A stretch of DNA of 64,000 nt from CALZKI01 sp045124055 (GCA_045124055.1 JBGVKZ010000035.1:22616-86615), one strand, 5' to 3'. Numbered from the stretch's first letter, positions 44,349 through 53,822 are shown. The notes: generated from the sequence alone by a model not told the origin. Numbers and translations are program-made.

Positions 44349-45224
44349 ATGAAATCAGCATATATTAGTTACATATTGGCACTACTTCTGTTTGGTACAA
44401 ACGGCATTGTTGCCAAATATATCCATCTTTCCAGTTATGAAATTGTTCTCCTTAGAACATTGATAGGAAGTCTTTTGCTACTTGGTATTTTTATCATAAA
44501 AAGGGAAAAGTGGACGTTTTATCAGCATAAGATACCCTCTTTATTCCTCTGTCTTTCCGGAATTGCGATGGGACTTAGCTGGATGTTTTTGTATGAAGCG
44601 TATCAGCAAATTGGGGTCAGTATTGCGTCTTTAATGTATTATTGTGGTCCGGTTATTGTAATGGCAGTATCGCCCATACTTTTTAAAGAAAAGCTGTCCC
44701 TTTCAAAAGTAGTAGGTTTTCTCTCTGTACTCGTTGGAATTTTTTTGGTAAATGAGAATTTCACATTATCCGGCAGCAATCATTTCGGAATTTTTTGCGG
44801 GTTAATGTCCGCCGTTATGTATTCTTTTATGGTCATTTTTAATAAAAAAGCCAGCAAAATTTCGGGACTTGAAAATTCTACTTTGCAGTTGTGTGTTAGT
44901 TTTCTAACTGTTGCCATATTCGTGGGGCTAAAACAGGGGTATCATTTGGAAATTGATTCTTTTAGTATTTTCCCGATTTTATTTTTGGGCATTATAAATA
45001 CAGGAATCGGTTGTTATCTATATTTTTCAAAGCTTGGTAAAATTCCTGTGCAATCGGTTTCTATTTTGGGTTATTTAGAGCCCTTATCGGCAGTAATTTT
45101 TTCGGTGGTATTTTTGAAAGAAGCTATGAGCTTTGTTCAGGTAATTGGAGCAGTGTTCATTATCGGCGGTGCAATTTTTGCAGAATGTGTCGTAATGTTA
45201 AAAAAATCTATCAGCACATCTTAG
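44349..45224 (+). CDS. EamA/DMT family transporter
   Basis: 291 residues with ten TM segments in two EamA halves (LLFGTNGIVAKYIHLSSYEIVLLRTLIGSLLLL; LEPLSAVIFSVVFLKEAMSFVQVIGAVFIIGGA). DMT proteins export metabolites such as amino acids. Its divergent LysR neighbour probably controls it. AAGGAG precedes the ATG. The stop lies inside the terminator hairpin. Confidence 0.9.
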   Translation: MKSAYISYILALLLFGTNGIVAKYIHLSSYEIVLLRTLIGSLLLLGIFIIKREKWTFYQHKIPSLFLCLSGIAMGLSWMFLYEAYQQIGVSIASLMYYCGPVIVMAVSPILFKEKLSLSKVVGFLSVLVGIFLVNENFTLSGSNHFGIFCGLMSAVMYSFMVIFNKKASKISGLENSTLQLCVSFLTVAIFVGLKQGYHLEIDSFSIFPILFLGIINTGIGCYLYFSKLGKIPVQSVSILGYLEPLSAVIFSVVFLKEAMSFVQVIGAVFIIGGAIFAECVVMLKKSISTS

Positions 45225-45240
45225 TGTCGATAGATTTTTT
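45201..45240. terminator. Bidirectional terminator after the EamA gene
   Basis: AAAAAATCTATC...GATAGATTTTTT, 12-bp perfect arms. The left arm lies inside the EamA coding end. U-tracts on both strands also serve the convergent thioesterase gene. Confidence 0.85.
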
Positions 45241-45268
45241 TATTGCAATTATGATTCTTTTTTCTTTT

Positions 45269-45676
45269 CTACGCCTCTTCCAATGCTGCTAATGTTTCAT
45301 AGAAATTCGGGTATTCCTTCTTCACATTGATAATTTTTCCTTCTGTGTTTAAAAAGCAATGTTCCGAGTGAGCTTTCGTTACTACATTCTCACCTTTTTT
45401 CATCACATAGCGAAGTTTTAATTTAATACCCTTAAATTCTTCCACGCTGACTTCAATCGAAATAACATCTCCAAAAACGGTGTTCGCCACATATTTACAG
45501 TCGACGCTGGTTACCGGTGAAATCAGTCCGTTGTCTTCTAACGCCTTATAGTTCCAGCCAATCTGGTCTAAAAAATCAATTCTCGCTTCTTCCATCCAAC
45601 GAATATAGTTGGAATGATGTACAATACCCATTTTATCTGTTTCATAATATTGTACTGTATGTTTGTAAAGATTCAT
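45269..45676 (-). CDS. Acyl-CoA thioesterase, YbgC/FadM type
   Basis: 135-residue hotdog-fold thioesterase. The signature YYETDKMGIVHHSNYIRWMEEAR holds the catalytic Asp (TDxMG). Family members hydrolyse short- or medium-chain acyl-CoA or 4-hydroxybenzoyl-CoA. The frame opens 14 codons earlier inside the GH79-like gene end, but AGGAGA before the ATG at 45676 gives the start. Probably cotranscribed with the hydrolase gene 20 bp upstream, though no functional link is obvious. Confidence 0.9.
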   Translation of the reverse strand: MNLYKHTVQYYETDKMGIVHHSNYIRWMEEARIDFLDQIGWNYKALEDNGLISPVTSVDCKYVANTVFGDVISIEVSVEEFKGIKLKLRYVMKKGENVVTKAHSEHCFLNTEGKIINVKKEYPNFYETLAALEEA

Positions 45677-45696
45677 CTGTAACTTCTCCTGCCTTA

Positions 45697-47202
45697 TTAT
45701 AATACAAAAAATGTACATGTTCCTGGAGCTAATTTTACCGCACCAGCCTTTTCAACAATGCCTTCCATAACTGGTATTTCATCATTGTCTCCTAAGGTTA
45801 AAGGTGTTCCATTCAAATATATCACACGGGAACGCATATTGCCATTGCCATCAAGAGTATAGCGAATTGCATCTTTTGGAAGCTCCACTGTTGTATTTTC
45901 GGTCTTAGAATTATTGATAACCAGGTATGCAACGCCCTCTTGTCCGTCTTTTCTCGAATGGGCATAAACATGTGCTCCTTCGCAAACTTTTACCTCTGAA
46001 TCATAGACCATTTCACCCATAAGCTGATTCCACAAAAGTGCTGCAAAATAGCTTGGACGCGGCTCAAAAGTACCGTGTTGCAAATAACCGTAATCTGAAG
46101 ATGCCAATGTATTATGAAAAATAACGCCCTTTGTAACCGTCGCAAAGTCTGCAAATTCGTTTAATTCACGCACCACTTCCAAATAAGTAGATGCCCAAGT
46201 ATGACCTCCAGCACCTGCGTCACCGGATTCAGTTACCCACATTTCTCCATTAGGACAATATTTGTCCCGGTAAGGTGCAAAAGCTCTTGCACACATTCCT
46301 GCCATTCCTAAATATGCCTCTGAAGTCGCCTCACTGGCTGGTGTATACATTTGTGGGCATAAAGCCGCCATACGTTCTGAAACCCCATTATAATAATGAT
46401 AACTGAATACATCTATTTTTTCTGTGCAGCCATCCAGCAATTCACCGGTGGTACAGCTGGTCAAAACGTCTGCTATACCAGCTCCACCAGAGCTATCTTT
46501 GTCAGCCCCCTTTAAAGCTTCTGCATCACAAGTACAAGGACCTACTACGATAACATCCGGATAGTTTTTGCGAACCCATTTATGAAATAAATCCTGGTCA
46601 CGACGAAAATCGGCTGGTGTGTATCCTTTTGGGAAGCCAGTTCCTTCCATCATATTCGGCTCATTTGTAAATTCTACCGCATCAATCGGCACACCCTGTT
46701 CTTTACTTAACTGGAAAAGAAGCTCTGCTTGACTAGGATTCCAAGGTTCACTGGCAGAGTGCAGGCCTTCACAATTTGCAAAGCTAACTAATAACTTGCC
46801 GCCTATCTCTTTTACAAAATGTAGCAAATTTACCCACTGTTCTTTAGTTAAACGATTTTGATATCCCTCTGGAACTACTCCTGTATCCTCAAAATCATAA
46901 TATGTTTTTGTTGCCCATGTTCCAGAAACACGCACCCATACTGGCCCTAATTTTTTTGCCAATTTTATAAGACGTGGATTCGTTGTATCAATCGGGTCAT
47001 ACCACTGATGCATAGCCGCCAATCCTTGTTTAAAATCTGGCGGTGGAACTTGTTCCACTCCGTCAATTTGTCCTTGTGTATAAGCCTTCCAAAATGTCCC
47101 CCCAGTTACCTCTGTCATCTCCACATTATAACTAACGAATGCCGGATTCATATTGTGTAACTTTTTTAACCCATTTTCCTTAAGTTTTACTACCTGTGCC
47201 AT
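45697..47202 (-). CDS. GH79-like glycoside hydrolase, cytoplasmic
   Basis: 501 residues, no signal peptide. A TIM barrel with the acid/base Glu in DAVEFTNEPNMM (~residue 190) and the nucleophile Glu in MWVTESGDAGAGG (~residue 320), followed by a C-terminal beta-sandwich. RVSGTWATKTYYDFE, LLVSFANCEGL and the GGHTWASTYLEVVRELNEFA region resemble heparanase/beta-glucuronidase GH79 enzymes. Likely cleaves imported glucuronides or glucuronic-acid oligosaccharides (inference). AGGAGAAGG before the ATG at 47202 outranks an upstream start. Confidence 0.75.
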   Translation of the reverse strand: MAQVVKLKENGLKKLHNMNPAFVSYNVEMTEVTGGTFWKAYTQGQIDGVEQVPPPDFKQGLAAMHQWYDPIDTTNPRLIKLAKKLGPVWVRVSGTWATKTYYDFEDTGVVPEGYQNRLTKEQWVNLLHFVKEIGGKLLVSFANCEGLHSASEPWNPSQAELLFQLSKEQGVPIDAVEFTNEPNMMEGTGFPKGYTPADFRRDQDLFHKWVRKNYPDVIVVGPCTCDAEALKGADKDSSGGAGIADVLTSCTTGELLDGCTEKIDVFSYHYYNGVSERMAALCPQMYTPASEATSEAYLGMAGMCARAFAPYRDKYCPNGEMWVTESGDAGAGGHTWASTYLEVVRELNEFADFATVTKGVIFHNTLASSDYGYLQHGTFEPRPSYFAALLWNQLMGEMVYDSEVKVCEGAHVYAHSRKDGQEGVAYLVINNSKTENTTVELPKDAIRYTLDGNGNMRSRVIYLNGTPLTLGDNDEIPVMEGIVEKAGAVKLAPGTCTFFVL

Positions 47203-47373
47203 AATACCTTCTCCTTTCATTTGCACTTTACCCCAATAAGATTTTCTTCTATTCTTTTCTAAATCTTAACGTAATATACAACGCATAGCAACCACTAACC
47301 TAAACTATTCATAGATAGTATAGCATTGATAGTTCTATAATCCAAGCACCCCGCAGTCACTTTTTTAACACCT

Positions 47374-47793
47374 TTAAGGATTAAGCAGATGATACAAATT
47401 TTGCCCAAATCTATACCATATATCTGACCAAGAATTATATATTGCACATAGAAAAAGAATCCATAAAATTACACATATAACACTAACTATTTTCTTTTTC
47501 ATACTAGACGCTTTATTACCATAGACAACTAAAAGTTCATTCAGTTTTGCAAGTTCAGATGCTAAAACTTCTATTTCGTTTTGTTCTTCTGAAATCTCTA
47601 TTTTCTTTCCCAACAAATCACTAACAGTGACATTTAATACTTCAGATAGCTGTATAAGTAATTCTGCATCTGGTACAGAAATCCCCTTTTCCCATTTTGA
47701 TACAGTTTGTCTTACCACATTAAGACGAGTAGCTAACTGTTCTTGAGAAAATCCTTTTTCTTTTCTCAATGTTTTTAAATTCTCTTTAAACAT
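47374..47793 (-). CDS. XRE family regulator with C-terminal membrane anchor
   Basis: 139 residues. HTH_3 at residues ~5-60 (LKTLRKEKGFSQEQLATRLNVVRQTVSKWEKG), a polar linker, then one TM segment at ~100-120 (KKKIVSVICVILWILFLCAIY). Membrane-tethered XRE proteins are common in Lachnospiraceae; role unknown. AAGGAGG before the ATG. Preceded by a 21-bp palindrome that could be its own operator. The 171-bp gap towards the GH79-like gene holds no gene that I can see. Confidence 0.85.
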   Translation of the reverse strand: MFKENLKTLRKEKGFSQEQLATRLNVVRQTVSKWEKGISVPDAELLIQLSEVLNVTVSDLLGKKIEISEEQNEIEVLASELAKLNELLVVYGNKASSMKKKIVSVICVILWILFLCAIYNSWSDIWYRFGQNLYHLLNP

Positions 47794-47839
47794 ATTTCGT
47801 CCTCCTTAATTTTTGTTAGTCAAACCCTAGCAAAAATTC

Positions 47840-47860
47840 TGCGTTGCCACAAGCAACGCA
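47840..47860. promoter_or_regulatory. Palindrome upstream of the membrane-anchored XRE gene
   Basis: TGCGTTG-N7-TGCGTTG complement (CAACGCA), perfect 7-bp arms, 47 bp before the XRE start. Candidate autoregulatory operator. Confidence 0.5.
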
Positions 47861-47872
47861 AATTAACATTGT

Positions 47873-47911
47873 AAAAAAGGAAGTACTAATAAACTCAGTA
47901 CTTCCTTTTTT
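47873..47911 (-). terminator. Terminator of the ABC/two-component operon
   Basis: AAAAAAGGAAGTACT...AGTACTTCCTTTTTT, 15-bp perfect arms, 28 bp after the histidine kinase stop. Confidence 0.92.
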
Positions 47912-47938
47912 ACTTAATAAGCATCTATGTATTATTTA

Positions 47939-48829
47939 CTATTCCGATACATTCTGCTGAAACTCTATGGTAATTGTTAATTTGTCCTTCATATTTTGGG
48001 CAGATATCTTCCCCTTCATCTCTTCCACTAGCTTCCGGCAGATATATAGTCCCAAACCTGCACCTTCTCCTTTTCGAGAAGCATCTGCTCTGTAAAATTT
48101 ATCAAATATTTTCTCCACATCAACAGGCTTCATTGTAGAATTAGAAATAGCCAGTGTCACATCCTTACCTTCTGTAATCACAAATTCCATCTGACCTGTG
48201 GAATATTTAATTCCGTTAGAAATAAGATTTTGCACCACTCTTGCCAGCATTTTTTGGTCTGCCCATACTTGTATTTCATTATCTGCCTGCTCAAATAGTG
48301 GTGTAATACCTTTCTTTTCAAATTTAAAATAGTTTGCAAGAATCTCTTCACAAACCACTTCACATAGATTCACCTTTTCCATCACCGGAGCATACTGCTT
48401 AGAATCCACCACCGATAATTCAAAGAAATCATCTACCAGCTTATTAGCATACTTCGCCCTATCCAAAGCAATCCGGATATCCTGCAATGTTGTCTCATCT
48501 GTACAGCTTTTCTCCGCAAGCTGAAGATATCCGATAATCGATGTAAGAGGTGTTCTCATATCATGAGAAATCATAGAAATAGAGGTTTCCATCGCCTGCT
48601 TATTTTTTGTAGCTTCTACCTTTATCTTTTGCAAGCGTTCCTGATTTTTGTTAATCTTTAGGGCTATTTCTTCCAAGTTTTTATCTACAAAATCTATTGA
48701 AACAAAACCTTCAGCCTGCTCATGCATTTGGTCTGCTATTTTTCTTAACTGCCTCTTTACAAGGCATAGCTTCACACTCAAAAAGGAAACAGCAACAATC
48801 AATATTAGAATGATAATCATATAGGTCAT
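47939..48829 (-). CDS. Sensor histidine kinase
   Basis: 296 residues. One N-terminal TM (~3-22), a coiled-coil linker, HisKA with phospho-His in SMISHDMRTPLTSIIGYLQLAE, and HATPase_c with NLISNGIKYS and GAGLGLYICR. It has almost no extracellular domain, so it probably senses through the neighbouring transporter. Last gene of the RR-ATPase-permease-kinase operon. Confidence 0.9.
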   Translation of the reverse strand: MTYMIIILILIVAVSFLSVKLCLVKRQLRKIADQMHEQAEGFVSIDFVDKNLEEIALKINKNQERLQKIKVEATKNKQAMETSISMISHDMRTPLTSIIGYLQLAEKSCTDETTLQDIRIALDRAKYANKLVDDFFELSVVDSKQYAPVMEKVNLCEVVCEEILANYFKFEKKGITPLFEQADNEIQVWADQKMLARVVQNLISNGIKYSTGQMEFVITEGKDVTLAISNSTMKPVDVEKIFDKFYRADASRKGEGAGLGLYICRKLVEEMKGKISAQNMKDKLTITIEFQQNVSE

Positions 48830-48848
48830 TATTGCTGTCTCCTTTCCA

Positions 48849-49556
48849 CTATTTAATCTCTTTTTTCCTAAACAACAAATAAGTTAAGGCTATGGATACC
48901 ACTAATGTAATACCTGCCACAATACTTGCAGGAATCAGAGTTTCACTTCTATTATCTCTTGCAAAATAAAATACTGTTTTGGTAAAAAATGTTTCACTTA
49001 AGAAATTGCGAAGCACATTACACGTTATAATGATAAAGCTTACCGATATGGCAATGGCAGACGGAGCCTTTGCACAGATGAATGTAATCATAGTAATTAT
49101 GCTCTGTAAGCCAAGTAACTGCAACATGATTGTAATACACCAAAGTGCATCCGCTGTTTCAAACATACCACCCATAAAACCATTTTTACACGCAACCCCA
49201 AACACTGCTGAAAAAACATAAATAAAATGTAATATTACACCGGATAACAACACCGGCAATTCTCTTACCAATAGTACCGACCATCTACTGTACCCTAAAG
49301 TGATTTCATGATGAATTGTACGGTTACTGAAATCATTGCCAAGAAACCATGCGGTCACTAATGCCAATATAAACATAAAGGAGGTATCACTATTGGTAGC
49401 CAAAAACGCATCATATACGTTGCCACCCATACCTGCAATTTTTACAAAACCATAAGAAAAACCAAAGCCTGCCATACATAGAATTGCTATGTAAAAGAGC
49501 CAAAAATGACGAAATTTAAAAAAGGTAACTTTACATTGATTACACATGGTTGACAC
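48849..49556 (-). CDS. ABC-2 type permease subunit
   Basis: 235 residues, six TM segments; DFSNRTIHHEITLGYSRWSVLL is typical of ABC-2 permeases of lantibiotic-immunity/bacitracin-efflux exporters. It overlaps the ATPase gene by 17 bp. With the ATPase it forms an efflux or immunity transporter. Confidence 0.87.
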   Translation of the reverse strand: MSTMCNQCKVTFFKFRHFWLFYIAILCMAGFGFSYGFVKIAGMGGNVYDAFLATNSDTSFMFILALVTAWFLGNDFSNRTIHHEITLGYSRWSVLLVRELPVLLSGVILHFIYVFSAVFGVACKNGFMGGMFETADALWCITIMLQLLGLQSIITMITFICAKAPSAIAISVSFIIITCNVLRNFLSETFFTKTVFYFARDNRSETLIPASIVAGITLVVSIALTYLLFRKKEIK

Positions 49557-50463
49557 CTCCTGTGATTTCCATAAAATAGTCTTCCAGCGTTTGCTCCATC
49601 ACAGATAGCTCTTTGATAACTATTCCATTTTGCATAAATGCTCTGGAAATTTTCTCCATATTCTCCATATCAGAATATAAATGAATGGTATCCTCTGATA
49701 CCACTTTATACTCTGGACTATCCATAGTCTTATCCAGAACGGTAAGTGCCACAGGTACGGCATCTGTCTTGATACAGATATATTTTCTACATTTTGCTTC
49801 TAATTCACTATGTGTTATCACATCAATAATTTTACCTTTATGGATAAAGATATAATCCGTAGCAAGTAGGTAAAGTTCACTTAAGATGTGACTGGATATG
49901 AAAATTGTAATATTTTTTTCTTCATTCAGCTTTTGTAAGAGATTACGCAAAGCAACAATATTCTTCGGGTCAAGTCCATTAATCGGTTCATCTAAAATCA
50001 AAATCTGCGGATTGCCGACAAGTGCCATTGCTATACTTAGTCGTTGTTTCATACCCATAGACAAAGTATGGACTTTTTTATTCTTTACTTCGGATAAATC
50101 AACTATCTCCAACACTTTGTCGCTAATTGATTTATCAGGATTTCCTACCAGCGTTCTTTGTAACTCCAGATTCTGAAAAATTGTATAATTCGGATAAAGT
50201 GCAGGGTCTTCAATCATACTTCCGATATATCTTCTCATTTTTTCTCTGTCATGGGTACTCTCTTTTCCCATAATAGAATAAGTTCCTGATGTGGAATAAG
50301 TTAATCCTGTGATAATTTTCATAAAGGTACTTTTACCGGCACCATTTTCGCCGATAAAACCATAAATGTGATTCCTTTCTAAGCGGATACTCACATTATC
50401 AAGTACAGTGTATACACCATATTTTTTAGTCAGATTTTCTGTTTGCAAAACAATTTCATTCAT
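49540..50463 (-). CDS. ABC transporter ATP-binding protein (BcrA/lantibiotic-immunity type)
   Basis: 307 residues. Walker A GENGAGKST, Q-loop, signature TLSMGMKQRLSIA (degenerate LSxGMxQR as in BcrA), Walker B ILILDEPINGLDP and switch His. It has a C-terminal ~90-residue extension typical of this class. A TTG two codons upstream is rejected because AAGGAG lies eight bases before the ATG at 50463. Likely expels or resists antimicrobial peptides (family inference). Confidence 0.92.
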   Translation of the reverse strand: MNEIVLQTENLTKKYGVYTVLDNVSIRLERNHIYGFIGENGAGKSTFMKIITGLTYSTSGTYSIMGKESTHDREKMRRYIGSMIEDPALYPNYTIFQNLELQRTLVGNPDKSISDKVLEIVDLSEVKNKKVHTLSMGMKQRLSIAMALVGNPQILILDEPINGLDPKNIVALRNLLQKLNEEKNITIFISSHILSELYLLATDYIFIHKGKIIDVITHSELEAKCRKYICIKTDAVPVALTVLDKTMDSPEYKVVSEDTIHLYSDMENMEKISRAFMQNGIVIKELSVMEQTLEDYFMEITGGVNHV

Positions 50464-50536
50464 ATGCAAATCTCCTTTCTGCCTTTATGGTATAGCATCA
50501 TCTTAAATATACACTTTAGGAAATCTAAAGAAAATC

Positions 50537-51196
50537 TTAATTCACAAGACGATATCCCATAGCATACACGGTTTCAATATAACTATCTTCTGTTATTTTA
50601 GCAATTTTCTTTCGCAAATTGCTCATATGCACATTCATTGTGTTTTCATCACTCATATATGTATCTTTGGTAATGCTTTCAAACAGATTCCTTTTAGAGA
50701 AAATTTTATTCGGATTAGATAACATCAGTTCAAGAATTGCATATTCCATCGCCGTACAAATCATTTCACTACTACCTATAAACACTCTTTTAGAAACCAT
50801 ATCAAGTTTCATATCCTTAAAATTTAAAATCTCTTTTTTTCCTTCTGTTCTTCTAAGTACCGCATTAATCCGGAGCATCACTTCATCAATATCGAAGGGT
50901 TTGCAAATAAAATCATCTGCCCCAAGTCTGAGCAGCTCAATTCGATTACTGACCGCATTTTTTGCCGATATTATTATAACTGGCGTATCCTTCCTAGTTC
51001 GTAGTTCACGTAAAATTTCCTCGCCACTCTTAAGCGGAAGCATCAAATCCATTATAATAAGGCTATATTCATTCTGCATTGCCAACTCATAGCCTTCCCA
51101 ACCATTTAATGCACATTGCACCTCATATCCGTTACGACTTAAGATGTTACAAAGTAGTCCGCTTATATTTTCATCATCTTCAATAATCAAAATCAT
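50537..51196 (-). CDS. OmpR-family response regulator
   Basis: 219 residues. Receiver with IIEDDEN, phosphoacceptor in SLIIMDLMLPLKSG and Lys in FICKPF. DNA-binding domain CTAMEYAILELMLSNPNKIFSKRNLFESI and NVHMSNLRKKI. First gene of the four-gene module; AAGGAG before the ATG. It most likely induces the ABC genes when the kinase is active. Confidence 0.92.
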   Translation of the reverse strand: MILIIEDDENISGLLCNILSRNGYEVQCALNGWEGYELAMQNEYSLIIMDLMLPLKSGEEILRELRTRKDTPVIIISAKNAVSNRIELLRLGADDFICKPFDIDEVMLRINAVLRRTEGKKEILNFKDMKLDMVSKRVFIGSSEMICTAMEYAILELMLSNPNKIFSKRNLFESITKDTYMSDENTMNVHMSNLRKKIAKITEDSYIETVYAMGYRLVN

Positions 51197-51312
51197 AGCT
51201 CATATCTCCTTAATTGGGGTTATCTTTCTATCAGCCTAAAGTTTCATTCCTTATTTTGTGCTATTTCTTGTCCACTTTACTTATCAACTTACTCAAAACA
51301 CAAATAAAAAAC

Positions 51313-51801
51313 TTATCTATCTCTTTCTTCGATAACATGAATGGTTTTTCTCTCGTTGATAATCTTATTGATATTTTCTTTTATGAATGTCGGTTTAATA
51401 TTACTTGTTTCAATTTGTTCTATTGTCAACCATACCAGTTCCTCGCCTCTATCTGTGGTATGATTACACAGACTCAAATCATCATCTAAAATCTTCATAT
51501 AGTAATAAAATTCTATTGTGTGGCAATCAAGCCCATCTATCTTCCCGCCAATACCCTTGAAAAAGTTTTCGCACACAACTGCAAGATAATCTACACGTGC
51601 ATTAATACCGGATTCTTCCAAAATTTCTCTCTCAATACATTTGTCAGATGTTTCTCCGAGGTGTACTCCACCGCCAATCATATAATAATAGTCTCCTATG
51701 GCACTTTTTACAAAGAGCATTTTATCATTATGTATTAAAATTCCACCTGTACGGTATCTAAACCAATTATTCCCTTTTTCAGATCCACAATCGTACTTCA
51801 T
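51313..51801 (-). CDS. Nudix hydrolase
   Basis: 162 residues. The complete Nudix box is GGGVHLGETSDKCIEREILEESGI in segments matching G-x5-E-x7-REUxEExGU. It hydrolyses a nucleoside diphosphate-X compound. The frame extends 29 codons upstream into the XRE gene, but ATGGAGAAATAT gives a ribosome site for the ATG at 51801. Translationally close to the XRE gene before it. Confidence 0.88.
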   Translation of the reverse strand: MKYDCGSEKGNNWFRYRTGGILIHNDKMLFVKSAIGDYYYMIGGGVHLGETSDKCIEREILEESGINARVDYLAVVCENFFKGIGGKIDGLDCHTIEFYYYMKILDDDLSLCNHTTDRGEELVWLTIEQIETSNIKPTFIKENINKIINERKTIHVIEERDR

Positions 51802-51859
51802 ATATTTCTCCATCACCTTCCACTTATTGAATGAACAACTGGAATCTGTCACTTTATTC

Positions 51860-52369
51860 CTATCTTGTTCCACTTCCATCATATGCATTCTTTTCTACAT
51901 ATGTCATCATAGTATTATTTCTCCAACCATGTGCAGCAGGTATCATTAATATAGCAATAATAATCAACCACCCTTGCTTGCATAGGATTCCTGCCAATAT
52001 GATCCCTATGATACACACACCTATAAGAACCATAATTGCAATGTGTTCTTTCAACCACTTAGTCTTATAAAATTCAATTCTTTCCTTAAGAGTAAAACTA
52101 CTTGACTTTAGTGTATGAGCAAGATTGGTTTCTGCCACTTCTTTATATTCTTCTGCTGACAATCGCCTGCCACTTAATATTTCATTGACACTTACATCAA
52201 ACAACCTACTCATAGTTAATAATATATCTGCTGGTGGTAAATAATTTCCGTTTTCCCAACGAGATACTGTTTTATTAGTCACACCCATCTTCTCTCCGAG
52301 TTGTTCCTGCGTAAGTTTCTGTTCCTTTCTAAGTTCTGCTATGAATTTTCCAATTTGTACTAAATCCAT
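51860..52369 (-). CDS. XRE family regulator with two C-terminal TM segments
   Basis: 169 residues. HTH_3 FIAELRKEQKLTQEQLGEKMGVTNKTVSRWENGNYLPP, then a linker and two hydrophobic helices (IAIMVLIGVCIIGIILAGIL and GWLIIIAILMIPAA). A GGAGGTGATAC ribosome site fixes the ATG at 52369. Role unknown; the Nudix gene follows by 58 bp. Confidence 0.87.
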   Translation of the reverse strand: MDLVQIGKFIAELRKEQKLTQEQLGEKMGVTNKTVSRWENGNYLPPADILLTMSRLFDVSVNEILSGRRLSAEEYKEVAETNLAHTLKSSSFTLKERIEFYKTKWLKEHIAIMVLIGVCIIGIILAGILCKQGWLIIIAILMIPAAHGWRNNTMMTYVEKNAYDGSGTR

Positions 52370-52478
52370 TTGTATCACCTCCACGAAAAGCATAGCAAGA
52401 CAATACTTTTTTTGTCTTTACCACAAATAGCGAATCGTTGGACATTGCTCATTTTTTGCTAATCATTTCCCAAACACC

Positions 52479-52514
52479 TACGGTCCAAACAATAAAAAAC
52501 TTGTATTGTCCGTA
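52479..52514. repeat. Isolated TACGG/CCGTA half-site pair
   Basis: TACGGTCCAAA at 52479 and CCGTA at 52510, 31 bp apart, exactly the inter-unit spacing of the array at 57378-57686, where TACGGTCCAAA also occurs once. It lies in the 250-bp gap 52370-52619, which otherwise shows no gene. Confidence 0.5.
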
Positions 52515-52619
52515 TAGTCAGGCAGAACCTTCAAATTTCTACTTCCTTTGCAATTTAATCAGTTATACACGTCCTTTAATCTTTACATCTTTAACAAAAT
52601 GAAAGTTAAGCATATATTG

Positions 52620-53393
52620 TCAAGTTAAAGTCTCATTGCCTTTATTGTTCTTTTCTTTCATTAAAAGCATTATAAAGGATATGACAAACATAACTATCAA
52701 CATTATGTCAAATATTGAATTCACATTTATAAATAGAGTGGAATTGTTCCATTCAATATAGTCTGTCAAATTGGCAAATATATCATATACAAAATGTAGA
52801 ATCATAGGAAGCAATATATTTCTAGACTTCAGATACATAACCGCATAAGCAAAGCCTATTACTCCTGTCTGCAAAAACCTATATGTATCCCAACCACCCA
52901 CGATATGCAAGGCACCAAAAAGTATGAAACTTATAAAACCATACATCAATTTATTTTTTATATTTTGTGTTCCATAAAAATAACCTTCTAATATCAGAAC
53001 ACGATAATTAAGTTCTTCATAAAAACCGGTTGCAATCTGTTGCAGAATAATCTTTGAAATCAATAACCCTATTGCTAGCCCTGTTATCGACTTTATTCCC
53101 AAAAACAAAACTAGTAAATAATACAAAAAATAGACTACAAAGCCGCTTCCTGCAACTAATGCAGTTTTACTTCTTTTCAGACTCAAAACTTCTTTGATTG
53201 GTCTATCGTACACTTTCTTTACAATAAACAAAATGAAAATTCCAAAAATGAATCTTAATATACTACTAAAAACGTACCATGGTGTCCCTTTAAGAAACTG
53301 CATCACAAAAAGCGAGATTATCACAAAGATGCTGGCAATAACTATCGCCCAAAGTATACCTGAATATTTTTTATTACACAGTATTTTCTTCAT
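52620..53393 (-). CDS. CPBP family intramembrane metalloprotease
   Basis: 257 residues, about eight TM segments. The three Abi/CPBP motifs are present: EELNYR (EExxxR) near residue 124, FGALH (FxxxH), and HFVYD (HxxxD/N). Prokaryotic relatives of CaaX protease Rce1, several of them for bacteriocin self-immunity. Here in a small-gene stretch; substrate unknown. Weak ribosome site GAGGAGATTT. Confidence 0.87.
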   Translation of the reverse strand: MKKILCNKKYSGILWAIVIASIFVIISLFVMQFLKGTPWYVFSSILRFIFGIFILFIVKKVYDRPIKEVLSLKRSKTALVAGSGFVVYFLYYLLVLFLGIKSITGLAIGLLISKIILQQIATGFYEELNYRVLILEGYFYGTQNIKNKLMYGFISFILFGALHIVGGWDTYRFLQTGVIGFAYAVMYLKSRNILLPMILHFVYDIFANLTDYIEWNNSTLFINVNSIFDIMLIVMFVISFIMLLMKEKNNKGNETLT

Positions 53394-53421
53394 AGATAAA
53401 TCTCCTCAAATTTTAATTTGC

Positions 53422-53799
53422 CTACTTCTTCAAATTATTCTCTTTATTAAAGAACGCCTTTTCTAACATTGCATATTCTTGTTCAGAACATACTTCCTTA
53501 CACTTTCTTTTATACTTAGTAGAACGTTCCAACATGGCCTTAATCTTTACACATGGAAATTCATTGCACTCATTACATTTGTTAACATTATGTCCTTTCG
53601 TACACTCTACTAACTGATATGTACATTGTTGATGGGAAGAACAACCACTACAAGCAATATCTTCATTCGAAACAACACATTCTCTCCAACCTACTCTATA
53701 CCACAGTTCCGCAACTGCCTTTAATTCCTCATCACTATGTGCATTATATCTTGGACATTCTATGCAATTATCACCACATAAAGTTATTTTTTCTTCCAT
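53422..53799 (-). CDS. DUF3795-type cysteine-rich protein
   Basis: 125 residues with CGDNCIECPRY at the N-terminus and further Cys pairs (CSGCSSHQQC, CNECNEFPC), probably binding zinc or an Fe-S cluster. The pattern matches DUF3795, of unknown function, common in Clostridia. GGTGAGATA upstream of the ATG. Confidence 0.78.
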   Translation of the reverse strand: MEEKITLCGDNCIECPRYNAHSDEELKAVAELWYRVGWRECVVSNEDIACSGCSSHQQCTYQLVECTKGHNVNKCNECNEFPCVKIKAMLERSTKYKRKCKEVCSEQEYAMLEKAFFNKENNLKK

Positions 53800-53822
53800 T
53801 ATCTCACCTACGAATTCTTATT

